Origin: CAYSHJ01 sp964589725
Lineage (GTDB): Bacteria; Planctomycetota; Planctomycetia; Planctomycetales; Planctomycetaceae
Assembly (NCBI GenBank): GCA_964589725.1
Contig: CAZPUJ010000783.1
Coordinates: 1-12,104, forward strand
DNA length: 12,104 nucleotides
Direction of reading: 5' to 3'
The position numbers were made by a program, and so were the translations under genes. Under the pieces are notes generated by a model. The model made no database searches. It was given only the letters and a program-made list of their open reading frames with translations, and was not told the DNA's origin. This document shows positions 1-7,428 of the stretch, in pieces (within the stretch, counting starts at the first letter, position 1; each line of letters begins with the position of its first letter).

Positions 1-2223
1 AGCGCCCGATTCGTCTTGCGAGTAATCGCTCCGAGCATCCGCGAGCAAACTCAACAACATAGATTGTTCGGAGTCGTCGGGGGTTCGCGAGGTGGCGAGG
101 CGGAACGCGAAAGCGATGCGCGACTCGTCGCTGCCGCCGCCTTCTTTGAGAAGACGCGCCGCGAGGGCTTTGGCGGCTTCGACGAACGTAGGATCGTTGA
201 GCAACGCCAACGCGGCCAACGGCGTGTTCGAGCGAGGTCGCTGCACGATGCACTCTTCGCGGCGCGGAGCATCGAGCGCCTTGAGCATCGGATGCAAGTA
301 TTGCCGCTGCCAATGCACGTACACGCCGCGACGCCACTGTCGCGAGTCCTTGTCGGCCGCGTAATCGCGCTTCGGAAAATTGAGGTACTTATAGTAGCCG
401 GCGGGCTGATATGGCCGGACGCTCGGCCCGCCGACTTCGTTGACCAGCAGTCCACTGATCGCCAGCGCGTTGTCGCGAATAAATTCGGCCGGCAGGCGGA
501 AGCGATTCTGCCGCGAGAACTGACGATTGCCGGGGTCGATTGCAGGGATTCCCTCTCCCGATGGGAGAGGGAACGGGGTGGATGTCAAACGGTACGCCCG
601 GCTCATCGCGATGAGTTTCAGGACGTGCTTCACGTTCCAGCCGCTATCGACGAACTCGTGGGCAAGCCGGTCGAGCAATTCGGGATGATCCGGCGGCTGG
701 CCTTGTGCGCCGAAGTCGTCTAGCGAGCGACACAACCCCTCGACAAACAACAGCGCCCAAAAGCGGTTGACCATGACTCGCGCCATGAGCAATCCGACGC
801 CGTCCTTCGGGTCCGTCAACCAGCGCGCGAGATCCAGTCGAGTCGCTCGCCGGTTGCCGATGTCGAGCCGGCCGAGAAAGTCCGGCACGGCAGGTCGCAC
901 CACTTCGCCGCTGTCGTCGAGCCAATTGCCGCGCGGCAGAATGCGGATCTCGCGCGGTTCGATCGCGGCAGAAATCATCGTCAGCCGAGCCGACTTCTCG
1001 AATGCGGCCCGCTCTTCGGAAGTCATCTTCTCGGCGAGAGCACGTTCGCGCTTAGTGAGCACTTGCAACTCCGGTGCTCGCATAGTCGGCGAGGCATCGC
1101 TCCCCTTCTTGAGATGTGCGGCTTCGTCGAGGTCCGCGAAGAATGCGGCCATCGAATAGAAGTCGCGCGCCGTGTACGGATCAAACTTGTGGTTGTGGCA
1201 CTGAGCACACCCCAGCGTCCCCCCCAACCACACGGCCGAGAGATTGCGAACTCGGTCGGCGGCGTACATCGCCAGGTATTCCTTGGCTTGAACGCCTCCC
1301 TCGTGAGACGTCTGTAACAAACGGTTGTAACCGGACGCGATCAGCAGATCGGTCGGATGAGACTGATAGGTCGTATGCGACGTATTTGTCCCATCGGTCT
1401 CGCGTGTGATCGGCATCAAGTCGCCGGCCAGTTGCTCGCGCGTGAACCGATCGAACGACAGGTTGCTGTTGAACGCATCAATGACCCAGTCGCGATACGG
1501 CGAGATGTGATGCTCCTGATCGCCGTGATAACCGACCGTGTCGGCGTAGCGGACGAGGTCCAGCCACCACACCGCCATCCGCTCACCGAACGCCTCGCTG
1601 GAAAGGGCACGATCGATCCGCTTGTTCCACTCGTCGGGCTCCGTGTTTTGCGAGAACGCCGCGAGTTCGTCCGCGGATGGCGGCAGACCAAGCAGATCAA
1701 AGCTCAATCGCCGCGCCTGCGTGAGGCGATCCGCATCGGGCGACGGCCTCACGCCCGCGCGGTCCCAACGAGCCATCAAAAACCGATCGATCCAATTCGC
1801 CGGCCAGTCCCTGTCGTTAGCGGCCGGCGGCTCATGCCGCACCGGCGGAACGAAGGCCCAGTGAGTCGCCCACGTCGCTCCTTGCTCGACCCAGCGCCGC
1901 AACATCGCGATCTCGTCGGGCGACAATGTCTTGCCCGACTTCTCCGGCGGCATGTGTTCGTCGGGAACGGCCGAGGTGATCCGCATAATCAGCTCACTCG
2001 CTTGCGGCTGGCCCGAAACCACGACAAATTTAGCTCCCGGTTGCGGAGCTTGATCGAGCCGTAAGTCCGCCTCGCGATGCTTCTCGTCCGGACCGTGACA
2101 GAAAAAGCACTTGTCCGAAAGGATCGGCCGGACGTCGCGATTGAAGTCGATCGGTTGCTCCGCACACACCGACGATGTCAAGATCGTGAGCCAACTCCAT
2201 GACAGCAAGATTCGTGCGAGCAT
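1..2223 (-). CDS. PSCyt1/PSCyt2/PSD1 (DUF1549-DUF1553) secreted cytochrome-like protein, C-terminus outside window
   Basis: The frame stays open from an ATG at 2223 to base 1, giving 741 residues; the C-terminus lies beyond the window. Residues 1-21 form a signal peptide ending near SVCA. A PSCyt1 domain follows, with the haem-binding-type motif CFFCH at 39-43 and the family context after it (GPDEKHREADLRLD). The PSCyt2 (DUF1549) domain covers about 140-365, with WWLDLVRYADT at 219-229 and a second CxxCH (CAQCH) at 339-343. PSD1 (DUF1553) runs from about 455, with NRFW at 486-489 and FRLPAEFIRDNALA at 575-588. Such proteins are abundant and typical in Planctomycetota, and their exact role is unknown. 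They are often found near sulfatases and carbohydrate-degradation genes, so a periplasmic redox or polysaccharide role is inferred. Residues 551-559 are encoded by a perfect palindrome. No Shine-Dalgarno is visible before the start. It lies 141 bp downstream of the two-domain hydrolase, same strand. Confidence 0.93.
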   Translation of the reverse strand, partial: MLARILLSWSWLTILTSSVCAEQPIDFNRDVRPILSDKCFFCHGPDEKHREADLRLDQAPQPGAKFVVVSGQPQASELIMRITSAVPDEHMPPEKSGKTLSPDEIAMLRRWVEQGATWATHWAFVPPVRHEPPAANDRDWPANWIDRFLMARWDRAGVRPSPDADRLTQARRLSFDLLGLPPSADELAAFSQNTEPDEWNKRIDRALSSEAFGERMAVWWLDLVRYADTVGYHGDQEHHISPYRDWVIDAFNSNLSFDRFTREQLAGDLMPITRETDGTNTSHTTYQSHPTDLLIASGYNRLLQTSHEGGVQAKEYLAMYAADRVRNLSAVWLGGTLGCAQCHNHKFDPYTARDFYSMAAFFADLDEAAHLKKGSDASPTMRAPELQVLTKRERALAEKMTSEERAAFEKSARLTMISAAIEPREIRILPRGNWLDDSGEVVRPAVPDFLGRLDIGNRRATRLDLARWLTDPKDGVGLLMARVMVNRFWALLFVEGLCRSLDDFGAQGQPPDHPELLDRLAHEFVDSGWNVKHVLKLIAMSRAYRLTSTPFPLPSGEGIPAIDPGNRQFSRQNRFRLPAEFIRDNALAISGLLVNEVGGPSVRPYQPAGYYKYLNFPKRDYAADKDSRQWRRGVYVHWQRQYLHPMLKALDAPRREECIVQRPRSNTPLAALALLNDPTFVEAAKALAARLLKEGGGSDESRIAFAFRLATSRTPDDSEQSMLLSLLADARSDYSQDESGA
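549..573. repeat. Palindrome inside the PSD1 coding region
   Basis: This is a perfect inverted repeat with 11-base arms (549-559 and 563-573, ttccctctccc and its complement) around the loop gat. It lies inside the PSCyt/PSD1 gene and encodes residues 551-559 (FPLPSGEGI) without breaking the frame. It sits between SRAYRLTS and the conserved DPGNR stretch, a position where related proteins normally carry a short variable linker. It looks like a mobile palindromic repeat that landed in a tolerant loop. Confidence 0.8.
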
Positions 2224-2364
2224 GATTTCGATTGCGGAGTCCGATCAAGAGTTTTGATTTTTCTGCGAGTTTTGTGCCTTTGCCTGAAAACGAATCTCAC
2301 GCAGAGGGGCAATGTTCGCAAAGGCCGATGAATCAAGGTGGTGGTGACACACCGCGCTCCAAAG

Positions 2365-3933
2365 CTACTTCGTCGGTTTCAGGTGTTTGTCGAAGAACTT
2401 GAGAACCAGCGGTCGCAGATCTTGTTGCTTAGGTTGCAGATCGAAGGTGTGTGGAGCGTCTTTGACGAGGACGAGTTCGTGTTCGACGCCGGCCTGTTTC
2501 AATGTGTTGGCGAGAATCTCGGATTGTTCGACGGGAACGGTTGCGTCGGCGGTGCCGTGCAGGATGAGGAACGGCGGATCTTTCGGATCGGCGTGCGTGA
2601 TCGGCGACGCAAGCTTGTAGAGGTCCGGCGCTTCTGCACGCGTTTTGCCGAGCATCGCCTTGGCGCTCTTACTGTCGCGAACTTCGCCGGCTCCGTACAT
2701 CGGGACGGCACATTGCACGGAGCACGAGAACTCGCCGTACGGAGCAGTCGGATCGAGTCCGTCAGCGGGACCGGTCAGAGCGAGCAGCGACGTCAGGTGA
2801 CCTCCAGCCGAACCGCCGATCACGCCGATGTGGTCGGGGTCGATTTGCAGTCGCTTGTCGTTGGCTCGCAACCAACGGACGGCGGTCTTGCAGTCGTGAA
2901 TGTTCTGCGGCCACGACGGAGCCGAATCGGTCGCGAGCAGATAGTCGATGCTGATGCCGACATAGCCGTTGGCCGCGAGCGTCATGCCGATGTTCCGTTC
3001 GCGGGCGGCATCACGCTCGCCGCCGATCCAGCCGCCACCATGAATGATAACGACGGCCGGCGATCGAATCGCGGCATTGCGGTTCAGTGGGATGTACAAG
3101 TCAGCTTTTTCCTCCCGACCTTCGGGAAGGTACATCACACCTCGTTCAATCAAGACTTTGTCGGCCAGAATCGCTTTTGCCTTGGCATCTGCTTCGCTGA
3201 GAATCTTCGCTGCCTCGTCCGAGCCGATGTCGCGAACGAACAGGTTTCGCCAGCGAATCTCACCGCCGTGAGTTTGCAGCATGATTGGCCCTCGAGCCGG
3301 CAGTGGCTGAGAACGATCCGCGTAGTTCTGCATCACGGCGTCATCGACCACGAGTTTTTCGTTCAGCCACACGCACGTCCGCGTGCCGATTTGCCGAATG
3401 CGAAACGAATTCCATTCGCCGAACGGCTTGTCGGCGACCACCAGCGGATCGCGGCCGGGTGTTCTCGGCAGGTTGTTGAATAGGCCGCCGGAACCGCGAT
3501 TCGGATTTCGATCGGGTGCGCTGTGCAAGCTCGGCTGATTGATGTCCCAAATCTGTACCTGCGGCAGCCCACGCAAATAAATACCACTGTCCGCCTTCGC
3601 GACGGTCTTGTATTCGATGAGCAACTCGATATCGGCGTGCTCGTCGTCGGTCGTGGCGTATGGCCCGTGACCGTTATTGACCAACTCACCGTTCTCGCCC
3701 CGCCAGTGATTTGGGAAATCGTCTCGCATCTGCTTGAGCGCCACTTCGCGTTTCTCGCCCGTGAGCTTGTCCACCAAATGCGGATTCAGTCCATACCAGC
3801 CGACGAGATCTTTGCCGTTGAAGATCGCACGAAAGCCCGCCGGAGGTGTCGGCTCGGCGGCGTAGAGGGCCGCCAATGGCAACATGAAAAGTGTGACGAT
3901 AACAGTGCGGGTTAAATGTTGGGTCGTTTTCAT
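2365..3933 (-). CDS. Secreted two-domain protein: 3-keto-disaccharide hydrolase domain (DUF1080) fused to alpha/beta hydrolase (esterase)
   Basis: The protein has 522 residues from the ATG at 3933. The open frame continues upstream, but this start gives a clean signal peptide (residues 1-26, ending LYAA) and has TGAGG 9 bases before it. Residues 30-235 form a DUF1080/3keto-disac_hyd domain (GFRAIFNGKDLVGW at 33-46, DSGIYLRG near 115-122, RNLFVRDI at 229-236), the family now linked to cleavage of 3-keto-sugars and related glycosides. Residues 260-522 form an alpha/beta hydrolase of the acetyl-esterase/feruloyl-esterase type: oxyanion motif HGGGW at 298-302, nucleophile elbow GGSAGG at 373-378 with Ser375, Asp463 in HGTAD, and His495 in PHTF. 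All triad residues are present. Its start lies 11 bp from the adenosyltransferase stop, so the two are probably co-transcribed and translationally coupled. Inferred role: extracytoplasmic breakdown of acylated polysaccharides. The true substrate cannot be read from sequence. Confidence 0.92.
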   Translation of the reverse strand: MKTTQHLTRTVIVTLFMLPLAALYAAEPTPPAGFRAIFNGKDLVGWYGLNPHLVDKLTGEKREVALKQMRDDFPNHWRGENGELVNNGHGPYATTDDEHADIELLIEYKTVAKADSGIYLRGLPQVQIWDINQPSLHSAPDRNPNRGSGGLFNNLPRTPGRDPLVVADKPFGEWNSFRIRQIGTRTCVWLNEKLVVDDAVMQNYADRSQPLPARGPIMLQTHGGEIRWRNLFVRDIGSDEAAKILSEADAKAKAILADKVLIERGVMYLPEGREEKADLYIPLNRNAAIRSPAVVIIHGGGWIGGERDAARERNIGMTLAANGYVGISIDYLLATDSAPSWPQNIHDCKTAVRWLRANDKRLQIDPDHIGVIGGSAGGHLTSLLALTGPADGLDPTAPYGEFSCSVQCAVPMYGAGEVRDSKSAKAMLGKTRAEAPDLYKLASPITHADPKDPPFLILHGTADATVPVEQSEILANTLKQAGVEHELVLVKDAPHTFDLQPKQQDLRPLVLKFFDKHLKPTK

Positions 3934-3942
3934 GTTTGTCAG

Positions 3943-3947
3943 CCTCA
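3943..3947 (-). promoter_or_regulatory. Shine-Dalgarno TGAGG overlapping the upstream stop codon
   Basis: Read on the minus strand, TGAGG lies 9 bases before the ATG at 3933. Its TGA is also the stop codon of the adenosyltransferase gene. This supports 3933 as the start of the hydrolase and suggests that a ribosome finishing the first gene starts the second. Confidence 0.5.
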
Positions 3948-4520
3948 GACAGTTCGATTGGCTCCCGGCACCCACAGGACGTTGTCGGCTCCCTGGTTGT
4001 TGCAGACTTGGGCCATCACGAACAGCAGGTCGGAGAGACGATTCAGATAAACCGCAACTTGCGAATTGATCGACTCGGTCTCGGCAAGTCGCAGCACTCC
4101 GATTTCGACACGGCGGCAGACGGTTCGGGCGACGTGCAGGTGAGCGGCGGCCGGCGAGCCACCTGGAAGAATAAAACTGGTCAGCGGTTGCAGCTTTTCG
4201 TTGTGGCCGTCGATCCAACGTTCAAGCTGTTCGACCTGGGTGGCAGTGACGCGCAGCGGCTCGTAGCCGAGCGGCCTGTCGGTTTCCGGCACGCACAGGT
4301 CCGCGCCGAGATCGAACAGGTCGTTCTGAATGAGCCTGAGTTGCCGCCGCACGCCATCCGGCAATTCAGTCGTCAGCACAACCCCGATCACCGAGTTCAA
4401 CTCATCGGTTCCGCCATAGGCCGTGATGCGGACGTGCGTCTTCGGCACACGAGTCCCGTCACCGAGGCCGGTTTGGCCGCCGTCGCCGGACTTGGTGTAG
4501 ATGCGGTTGAGGTAAACCAT
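3945..4520 (-). CDS. pduO: PduO-type cob(I)alamin adenosyltransferase
   Basis: The protein has 191 residues from the ATG at 4520, the usual size for this family. It transfers the 5'-deoxyadenosyl group of ATP to cob(I)alamin, giving coenzyme B12 in the cytoplasm. The ATP-binding N-terminal motif is visible at 7-20 (IYTKSGDGGQTGLG). Other family marks are the GGTDELNS stretch at 36-43, the ARTVCRRVE segment at 131-139, and VYLNRLSDLLFVMA at 157-170. The frame is open further upstream (to 4595), but that extension is encoded by repeat DNA and does not resemble the family, so MVYLNRIYTK is taken as the start. No Shine-Dalgarno is evident. Its presence suggests B12-dependent enzymes elsewhere, such as methylmalonyl-CoA mutase or ribonucleotide reductase. 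Family assignment is firm. The symbol refers to the PduO family, not to a propanediol operon. Confidence 0.95.
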   Translation of the reverse strand: MVYLNRIYTKSGDGGQTGLGDGTRVPKTHVRITAYGGTDELNSVIGVVLTTELPDGVRRQLRLIQNDLFDLGADLCVPETDRPLGYEPLRVTATQVEQLERWIDGHNEKLQPLTSFILPGGSPAAAHLHVARTVCRRVEIGVLRLAETESINSQVAVYLNRLSDLLFVMAQVCNNQGADNVLWVPGANRTV

Positions 4521-4532
4521 TGATGAGATCCG

Positions 4533-4644
4533 AATGACGAAGGAATGACGAAATCCGAAACCCGGATGTTCAGAACCTAAGTCCCTCGCGGTCAATTCGT
4601 CATTCGTGCTTCGTCATTCCTTCGTCATTGGGTGCTTCGTCATT
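4533..4644. repeat. Inverted and direct repeats of the 9-mer ttcgtcatt
   Basis: The 130 bp between the adenosyltransferase start and the broken DUF1080 gene holds two copies of aatgacgaa (4533-4541, 4544-4552) and four of its complement ttcgtcatt (4596-4604, 4610-4618, 4621-4629, 4636-4644). Positions 4533-4552 and 4610-4629 are perfect 20-base inverted repeats separated by 57 bases, so a long hairpin could form between the two cistrons. It may be a dispersed repeat, a processing site, or an attenuator between the genes. Confidence 0.75.
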
Positions 4645-4650
4645 CGTGAT

Positions 4651-5649
4651 TCACCCAGCTACTTCTTTTCGACGATCCAGATATTCTGGAAATGCACCGG
4701 GTTGCCGTGGTCTTGCAGGTACAGCGCACCGGGTTGCTCTTCGTTCTTTGTTTGGCCGCCACCGGGGGTCGCTTTGAGCTTGAGTTTGTCGTGGATCAAA
4801 ATACCGTTGTGCTTGATTGTGACGGCGGCGTCTTCGGTCTTCTTGCCTTCGGCGTCGAAGCGGGCGCAGCGGAAATCGACGTCGTAGGTAGGTTTGCCAG
4901 CTCAATGGCGGCAGGCACATGTTCACGATCGGCTTCGCCACCGTGTAGATGCCGCCGCATTCGTTGTTCTCGCCGGAGAGGCCGAACGAGTCGAGCACTT
5001 GGCATTCGTACTGATCGACAAGGTACATGCCACTGTTACCGCGCTGCTGGCCACGCTCCTTGGGCATGAACGGCGTGCGGAATTCGAGATGCAGCGTGAA
5101 GTCCTCGAACTTCTGCTTCGTGCGCGTGCCCACGGCGAGCAAGTCTTTCTCGACTAACTTACCATTCTGCCACGCATCGACATTCGTGCCATCAAACAGA
5201 ACGATCGCACCTTCGGGAGGCTTGGCTCCGAGCGTCGGCGACTTCCGCTCGACCTTCTTGGCTTCGTACTTCACATCCTCTTCAGCGGTGCCGGAGATCG
5301 TGCCGCCCTTGATCTCTCCTTTGAAGTTCTGACCGCTGAGCAGCACGACGCCCTCTTTTGTCTCACCCTTGAGCATGACTTTCGTCTTGCCGTCCCAGGC
5401 CGCGTCTTTCGGACCTCCTGGCAGTCCTTTGGTGAACAACACAACGTCAAACTTTCCGTCGCCGAGCGCGATGACCTGAGCACCAAACTTGGTCTCGTTA
5501 CCGATCGTTCCTTCGTATTCACCTTGGACTTTGAAGTCCGGACCGGCTTGCTCCGGATCAGTGAATGCTTCGCCACCGGCTGCGTACGCGAGTGCCGAAA
5601 TTCCCAAAGCCCACACCGCCGACGCCAGGAATGCAGTCAGTCTCCGCAT
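4651..5649 (-). CDS. Secreted DUF1080 (3-keto-disaccharide hydrolase) protein with a C-terminal frameshift; possible pseudogene
   Basis: From the ATG at 5649 (AGGAG 8 bases upstream) the frame gives 332 residues to TGA at 4651. Residues 1-23 are a signal peptide (ending AYA). Residues 38-135 are a beta-rich N-terminal region without a name I can give. A DUF1080 domain begins near 146 (GAIVLFDGTNVDAW), with GNSGMYL at 204-210 and QVLDSFG at 217-223. After Tyr254 the reading becomes arginine-rich and loses family character. Removing 4 bases at the tandem gtag duplication (4884-4893) restores a normal C-terminus: DVDFRCARFDAEGKK, later YLQDHGNPVHFQNIW, ending VEKK at the TAG at 4659-4661. The repaired protein has 328 residues. 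As it stands, the last 74 residues of the beta-sandwich are lost. The duplication may be a real slippage mutation or a sequencing/assembly error. Confidence 0.88.
   Translation of the reverse strand: MRRLTAFLASAVWALGISALAYAAGGEAFTDPEQAGPDFKVQGEYEGTIGNETKFGAQVIALGDGKFDVVLFTKGLPGGPKDAAWDGKTKVMLKGETKEGVVLLSGQNFKGEIKGGTISGTAEEDVKYEAKKVERKSPTLGAKPPEGAIVLFDGTNVDAWQNGKLVEKDLLAVGTRTKQKFEDFTLHLEFRTPFMPKERGQQRGNSGMYLVDQYECQVLDSFGLSGENNECGGIYTVAKPIVNMCLPPLSWQTYLRRRFPLRPLRRRRQEDRRRRRHNQAQRYFDPRQTQAQSDPRWRPNKERRATRCAVPARPRQPGAFPEYLDRRKEVAG
4884..4893 (-). other. 4-base tandem duplication causing a frameshift
   Basis: The plus strand reads gtaggtaggt, where the DUF1080 frame requires one copy fewer (gtaggt). 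On the coding strand this turns ACC TAC GAC GTC into ACC TAC CTA CGA. Downstream of it, the other frame encodes an uninterrupted family-like C-terminus to 4659. The sequence is not a known slippery heptamer, so programmed frameshifting is unlikely. Confidence 0.85.
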
Positions 5650-5657
5650 GTCGAAGT

Positions 5658-5662
5658 CTCCT
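5658..5662 (-). promoter_or_regulatory. Shine-Dalgarno of the DUF1080 gene
   Basis: AGGAG on the minus strand, 8 bases before the ATG at 5649. It decides this start over the in-frame ATG 13 codons upstream, and the signal peptide begins immediately at 5649. Confidence 0.6.
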
Positions 5663-5806
5663 AGTTGAGGAATCGTCGCCGCCACCAATCACGGCATGCC
5701 AGAAAGGGTAACGGGCGAAGGGCGAGAGTCGGAAGTGATGGGGTGACAAGTTGGGAACTGAGGGTTGGATTCGGTCACTGGCACGGCCAGGCACTTTGTC
5801 GCGGCG

Positions 5807-7231
5807 TTATTCATTCGAGGCGCCGACGCAACGAATCGCCAGCGCCAGCCGGTCATCATCCTCCGGCAACACGCTGCGCAGGTCGACTAGAACGGCAGCG
5901 TGCTGAATCCGCGCGAAAACCCGAATCGTCCCCAATCGCAAGCGCCGCGAAAGCTCATCGGCCGACAGACTCGTATGCCGCAGCCGAATGACGATCGTCG
6001 GCAGTTCGACACCTGGCAGCGAGCCTCCGCCGACGGCCGCCGTGTCCTGCGTGATCGACACTTCGAACTGCGGCAACAACCCGGCCTCGGCCACGATTCG
6101 TTCCGCCCGCAGACGCAGTTCAGGCACTTTCCCGGCGAGCATCGCGAGCGTGGGAATCTCACCAACAGCGGTGCCACGCAAGTAGGCTTCCAGCGTCGCT
6201 TGCAACGCGGCCAATGTCAGCTTGCCGACTCTCACCGCGCGAGCTAGCGGATGCTGGCGAATCCGTTCGAGGAATTCGTGCTTCCCCAAGATGATGCCGC
6301 ATTGCGGCCCGCCCAACAGCTTGTCGCCGCTACCGAGCACGACATCCGCTCCCGCCGTGAGGCTGCTTCGAAACGTCGGCTCGGGCGGCAGGCCGAACGC
6401 CGTCACATCCACGAGCGCTCCGCTGCCGATGTCGTCGATCGCGATCACTCCGTGCTTGCGGGCGAGCGACACAAGGTCCTCAATCGCCGGCGTCTCGCTA
6501 AAACCGATGACTCGATAATTCGACGGATGCACGTGCATGACCGCCACCGTCTGTGGAGTGATCGCGGCCTGGTAGTCGCCGACTCGTGTGCGGTTCGTCG
6601 TGCCGACTTCCCGCAGCACCGCGCCGCTCAGTTGGAAAATATCCGGCAAGCGGAACGAGCCACCGATCTCAATGAGCTGCCCGCGCGAGATGACCACCTC
6701 CCGTCCGGCACACAAGGCTTGCAATGTGAGCAACGTCGCGGCCGCGTTGTTGTTGACGATCAGAACATCCTCGGCACCGGTCAGCGTGCGCCACGCGGCA
6801 TGCAATTGATGCCCTCGATACCGCCGCTCGGCCGTATCGAGATCGACCTCGACGTTGCAATGTCCACCGAGTTCCGCGATAGCCGCTCGCGCCGAATTCG
6901 AGAGCGGCGCTCGGCCCAGGCCCGTGTGCAGCACAATCCCCGTCGCGTTGATCACGCGGCAAAGTGACTTTTGTTCGCAGACCCCTGCGTGGTGTTGAAC
7001 TTGTTCGGCCAAAAACTCGATCCACTCAAAACGGCTCAAGCTACGTTGCGATGGTTCACCCGGCAAACCGTTCGCGTCATGGGCCATGACCTGCTGCCGA
7101 GCCTGATGCAATGCATCTCGCACCCACGGCATGACAACTTCGCGCCCGTGCTTATCGCACAATGCCACGACAGTCGAATGTCCCATCACGTCTTGTACGG
7201 GCGGCAATTGTCGGAGCACTTCGGACGACAT
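5807..7231 (-). CDS. selA: L-seryl-tRNA(Sec) selenium transferase (selenocysteine synthase)
   Basis: The protein has 474 residues, normal for SelA. This cytoplasmic PLP enzyme converts Ser-tRNA(Sec) to Sec-tRNA(Sec) using selenophosphate. The N-terminal domain (1-60) has the usual LRQLPPVQDVM opening. The SelA core follows with RVINATGIVLHTGLGRAPL at 92-110, NNNAAATLLTL at 160-170, ISRGQLIEIGGSFRLPDI at 181-198, REVGTTNRTR at 207-216 and IDDIGSGAL at 265-273. The PLP lysine is Lys304 in GSGDKLLGGPQCG. The start is well supported: AAGGAG lies 8 bases upstream of the ATG at 7231. It is the first gene of the minus-strand run, and the DUF1080 gene starts 157 bp downstream. No selB, selC, selD or obvious selenoprotein was found in this window, although SelA is only meaningful if the genome carries them. 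No sign of damage. Confidence 0.97.
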   Translation of the reverse strand: MSSEVLRQLPPVQDVMGHSTVVALCDKHGREVVMPWVRDALHQARQQVMAHDANGLPGEPSQRSLSRFEWIEFLAEQVQHHAGVCEQKSLCRVINATGIVLHTGLGRAPLSNSARAAIAELGGHCNVEVDLDTAERRYRGHQLHAAWRTLTGAEDVLIVNNNAAATLLTLQALCAGREVVISRGQLIEIGGSFRLPDIFQLSGAVLREVGTTNRTRVGDYQAAITPQTVAVMHVHPSNYRVIGFSETPAIEDLVSLARKHGVIAIDDIGSGALVDVTAFGLPPEPTFRSSLTAGADVVLGSGDKLLGGPQCGIILGKHEFLERIRQHPLARAVRVGKLTLAALQATLEAYLRGTAVGEIPTLAMLAGKVPELRLRAERIVAEAGLLPQFEVSITQDTAAVGGGSLPGVELPTIVIRLRHTSLSADELSRRLRLGTIRVFARIQHAAVLVDLRSVLPEDDDRLALAIRCVGASNE

Positions 7232-7239
7232 CCGGCTGA

Positions 7240-7245
7240 CTCCTT
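7240..7245 (-). promoter_or_regulatory. Shine-Dalgarno of selA
   Basis: AAGGAG on the minus strand with an 8-base spacer to the ATG at 7231. This is the strongest ribosome-binding site in the window, where several other genes show none. Confidence 0.7.
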
Positions 7246-7262
7246 ACGCGGCGAGACTGCAA

Positions 7263-7363
7263 GCATTGCAAATTGCGAATTGCAAATTGCAAATCGTAAA
7301 TTGGTTAACTCGATCGGTGGACACAATTGTCATTTTGCAATTGTCATTTTGCAATTTGCAATC
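7263..7363. repeat. AT-rich interspersed repeat of the motifs attgcaa / ttgcaat upstream of selA
   Basis: The left part (7263-7302) repeats gcaaattgc-like units (attgcaaattgcgaattgc and onward). The right part (7324-7363) contains an exact tandem pair of the 14-mer caattgtcattttg (7324-7337, 7338-7351) followed by caatttgcaatc. The two halves are roughly inverted relative to each other around a non-repeated centre (ggttaactcgatcggtgg). The base composition is far more AT-rich than the neighbouring genes. The element lies in the divergent region between selA and the plus-strand genes, so it could hold promoters or be a dispersed non-coding repeat. Confidence 0.75.
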
Positions 7364-7428
7364 AGCCGGAAGTTGTGCATGGCGCGCGTGAATCATGATC
7401 GGAGACTTTAACTTGATGGAGCACAACG

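Noticed and set aside
16..723. 235-residue plus-strand open frame at the window start
   Set aside because: Antisense shadow of the PSCyt/PSD1 gene; arginine-rich and without recognisable features.
2224..2364. Possible repeat or promoter between the hydrolase and the PSCyt gene
   Set aside because: The stretch is somewhat AT-richer than its neighbours, but no clear inverted repeat, terminator or promoter pair could be identified.
2338..3483. 381-residue plus-strand open frame
   Set aside because: It lies entirely antisense to the DUF1080/esterase gene, whose domains and catalytic residues are complete; the plus-strand translation shows no family motif and arises from codon bias.
5650..5806. 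G-rich stretch before the DUF1080 gene as a G-quadruplex
   Set aside because: There are several ggg runs, but loop lengths are uneven and one is long; it looks more like a degenerate dispersed repeat. Not strong enough to call.
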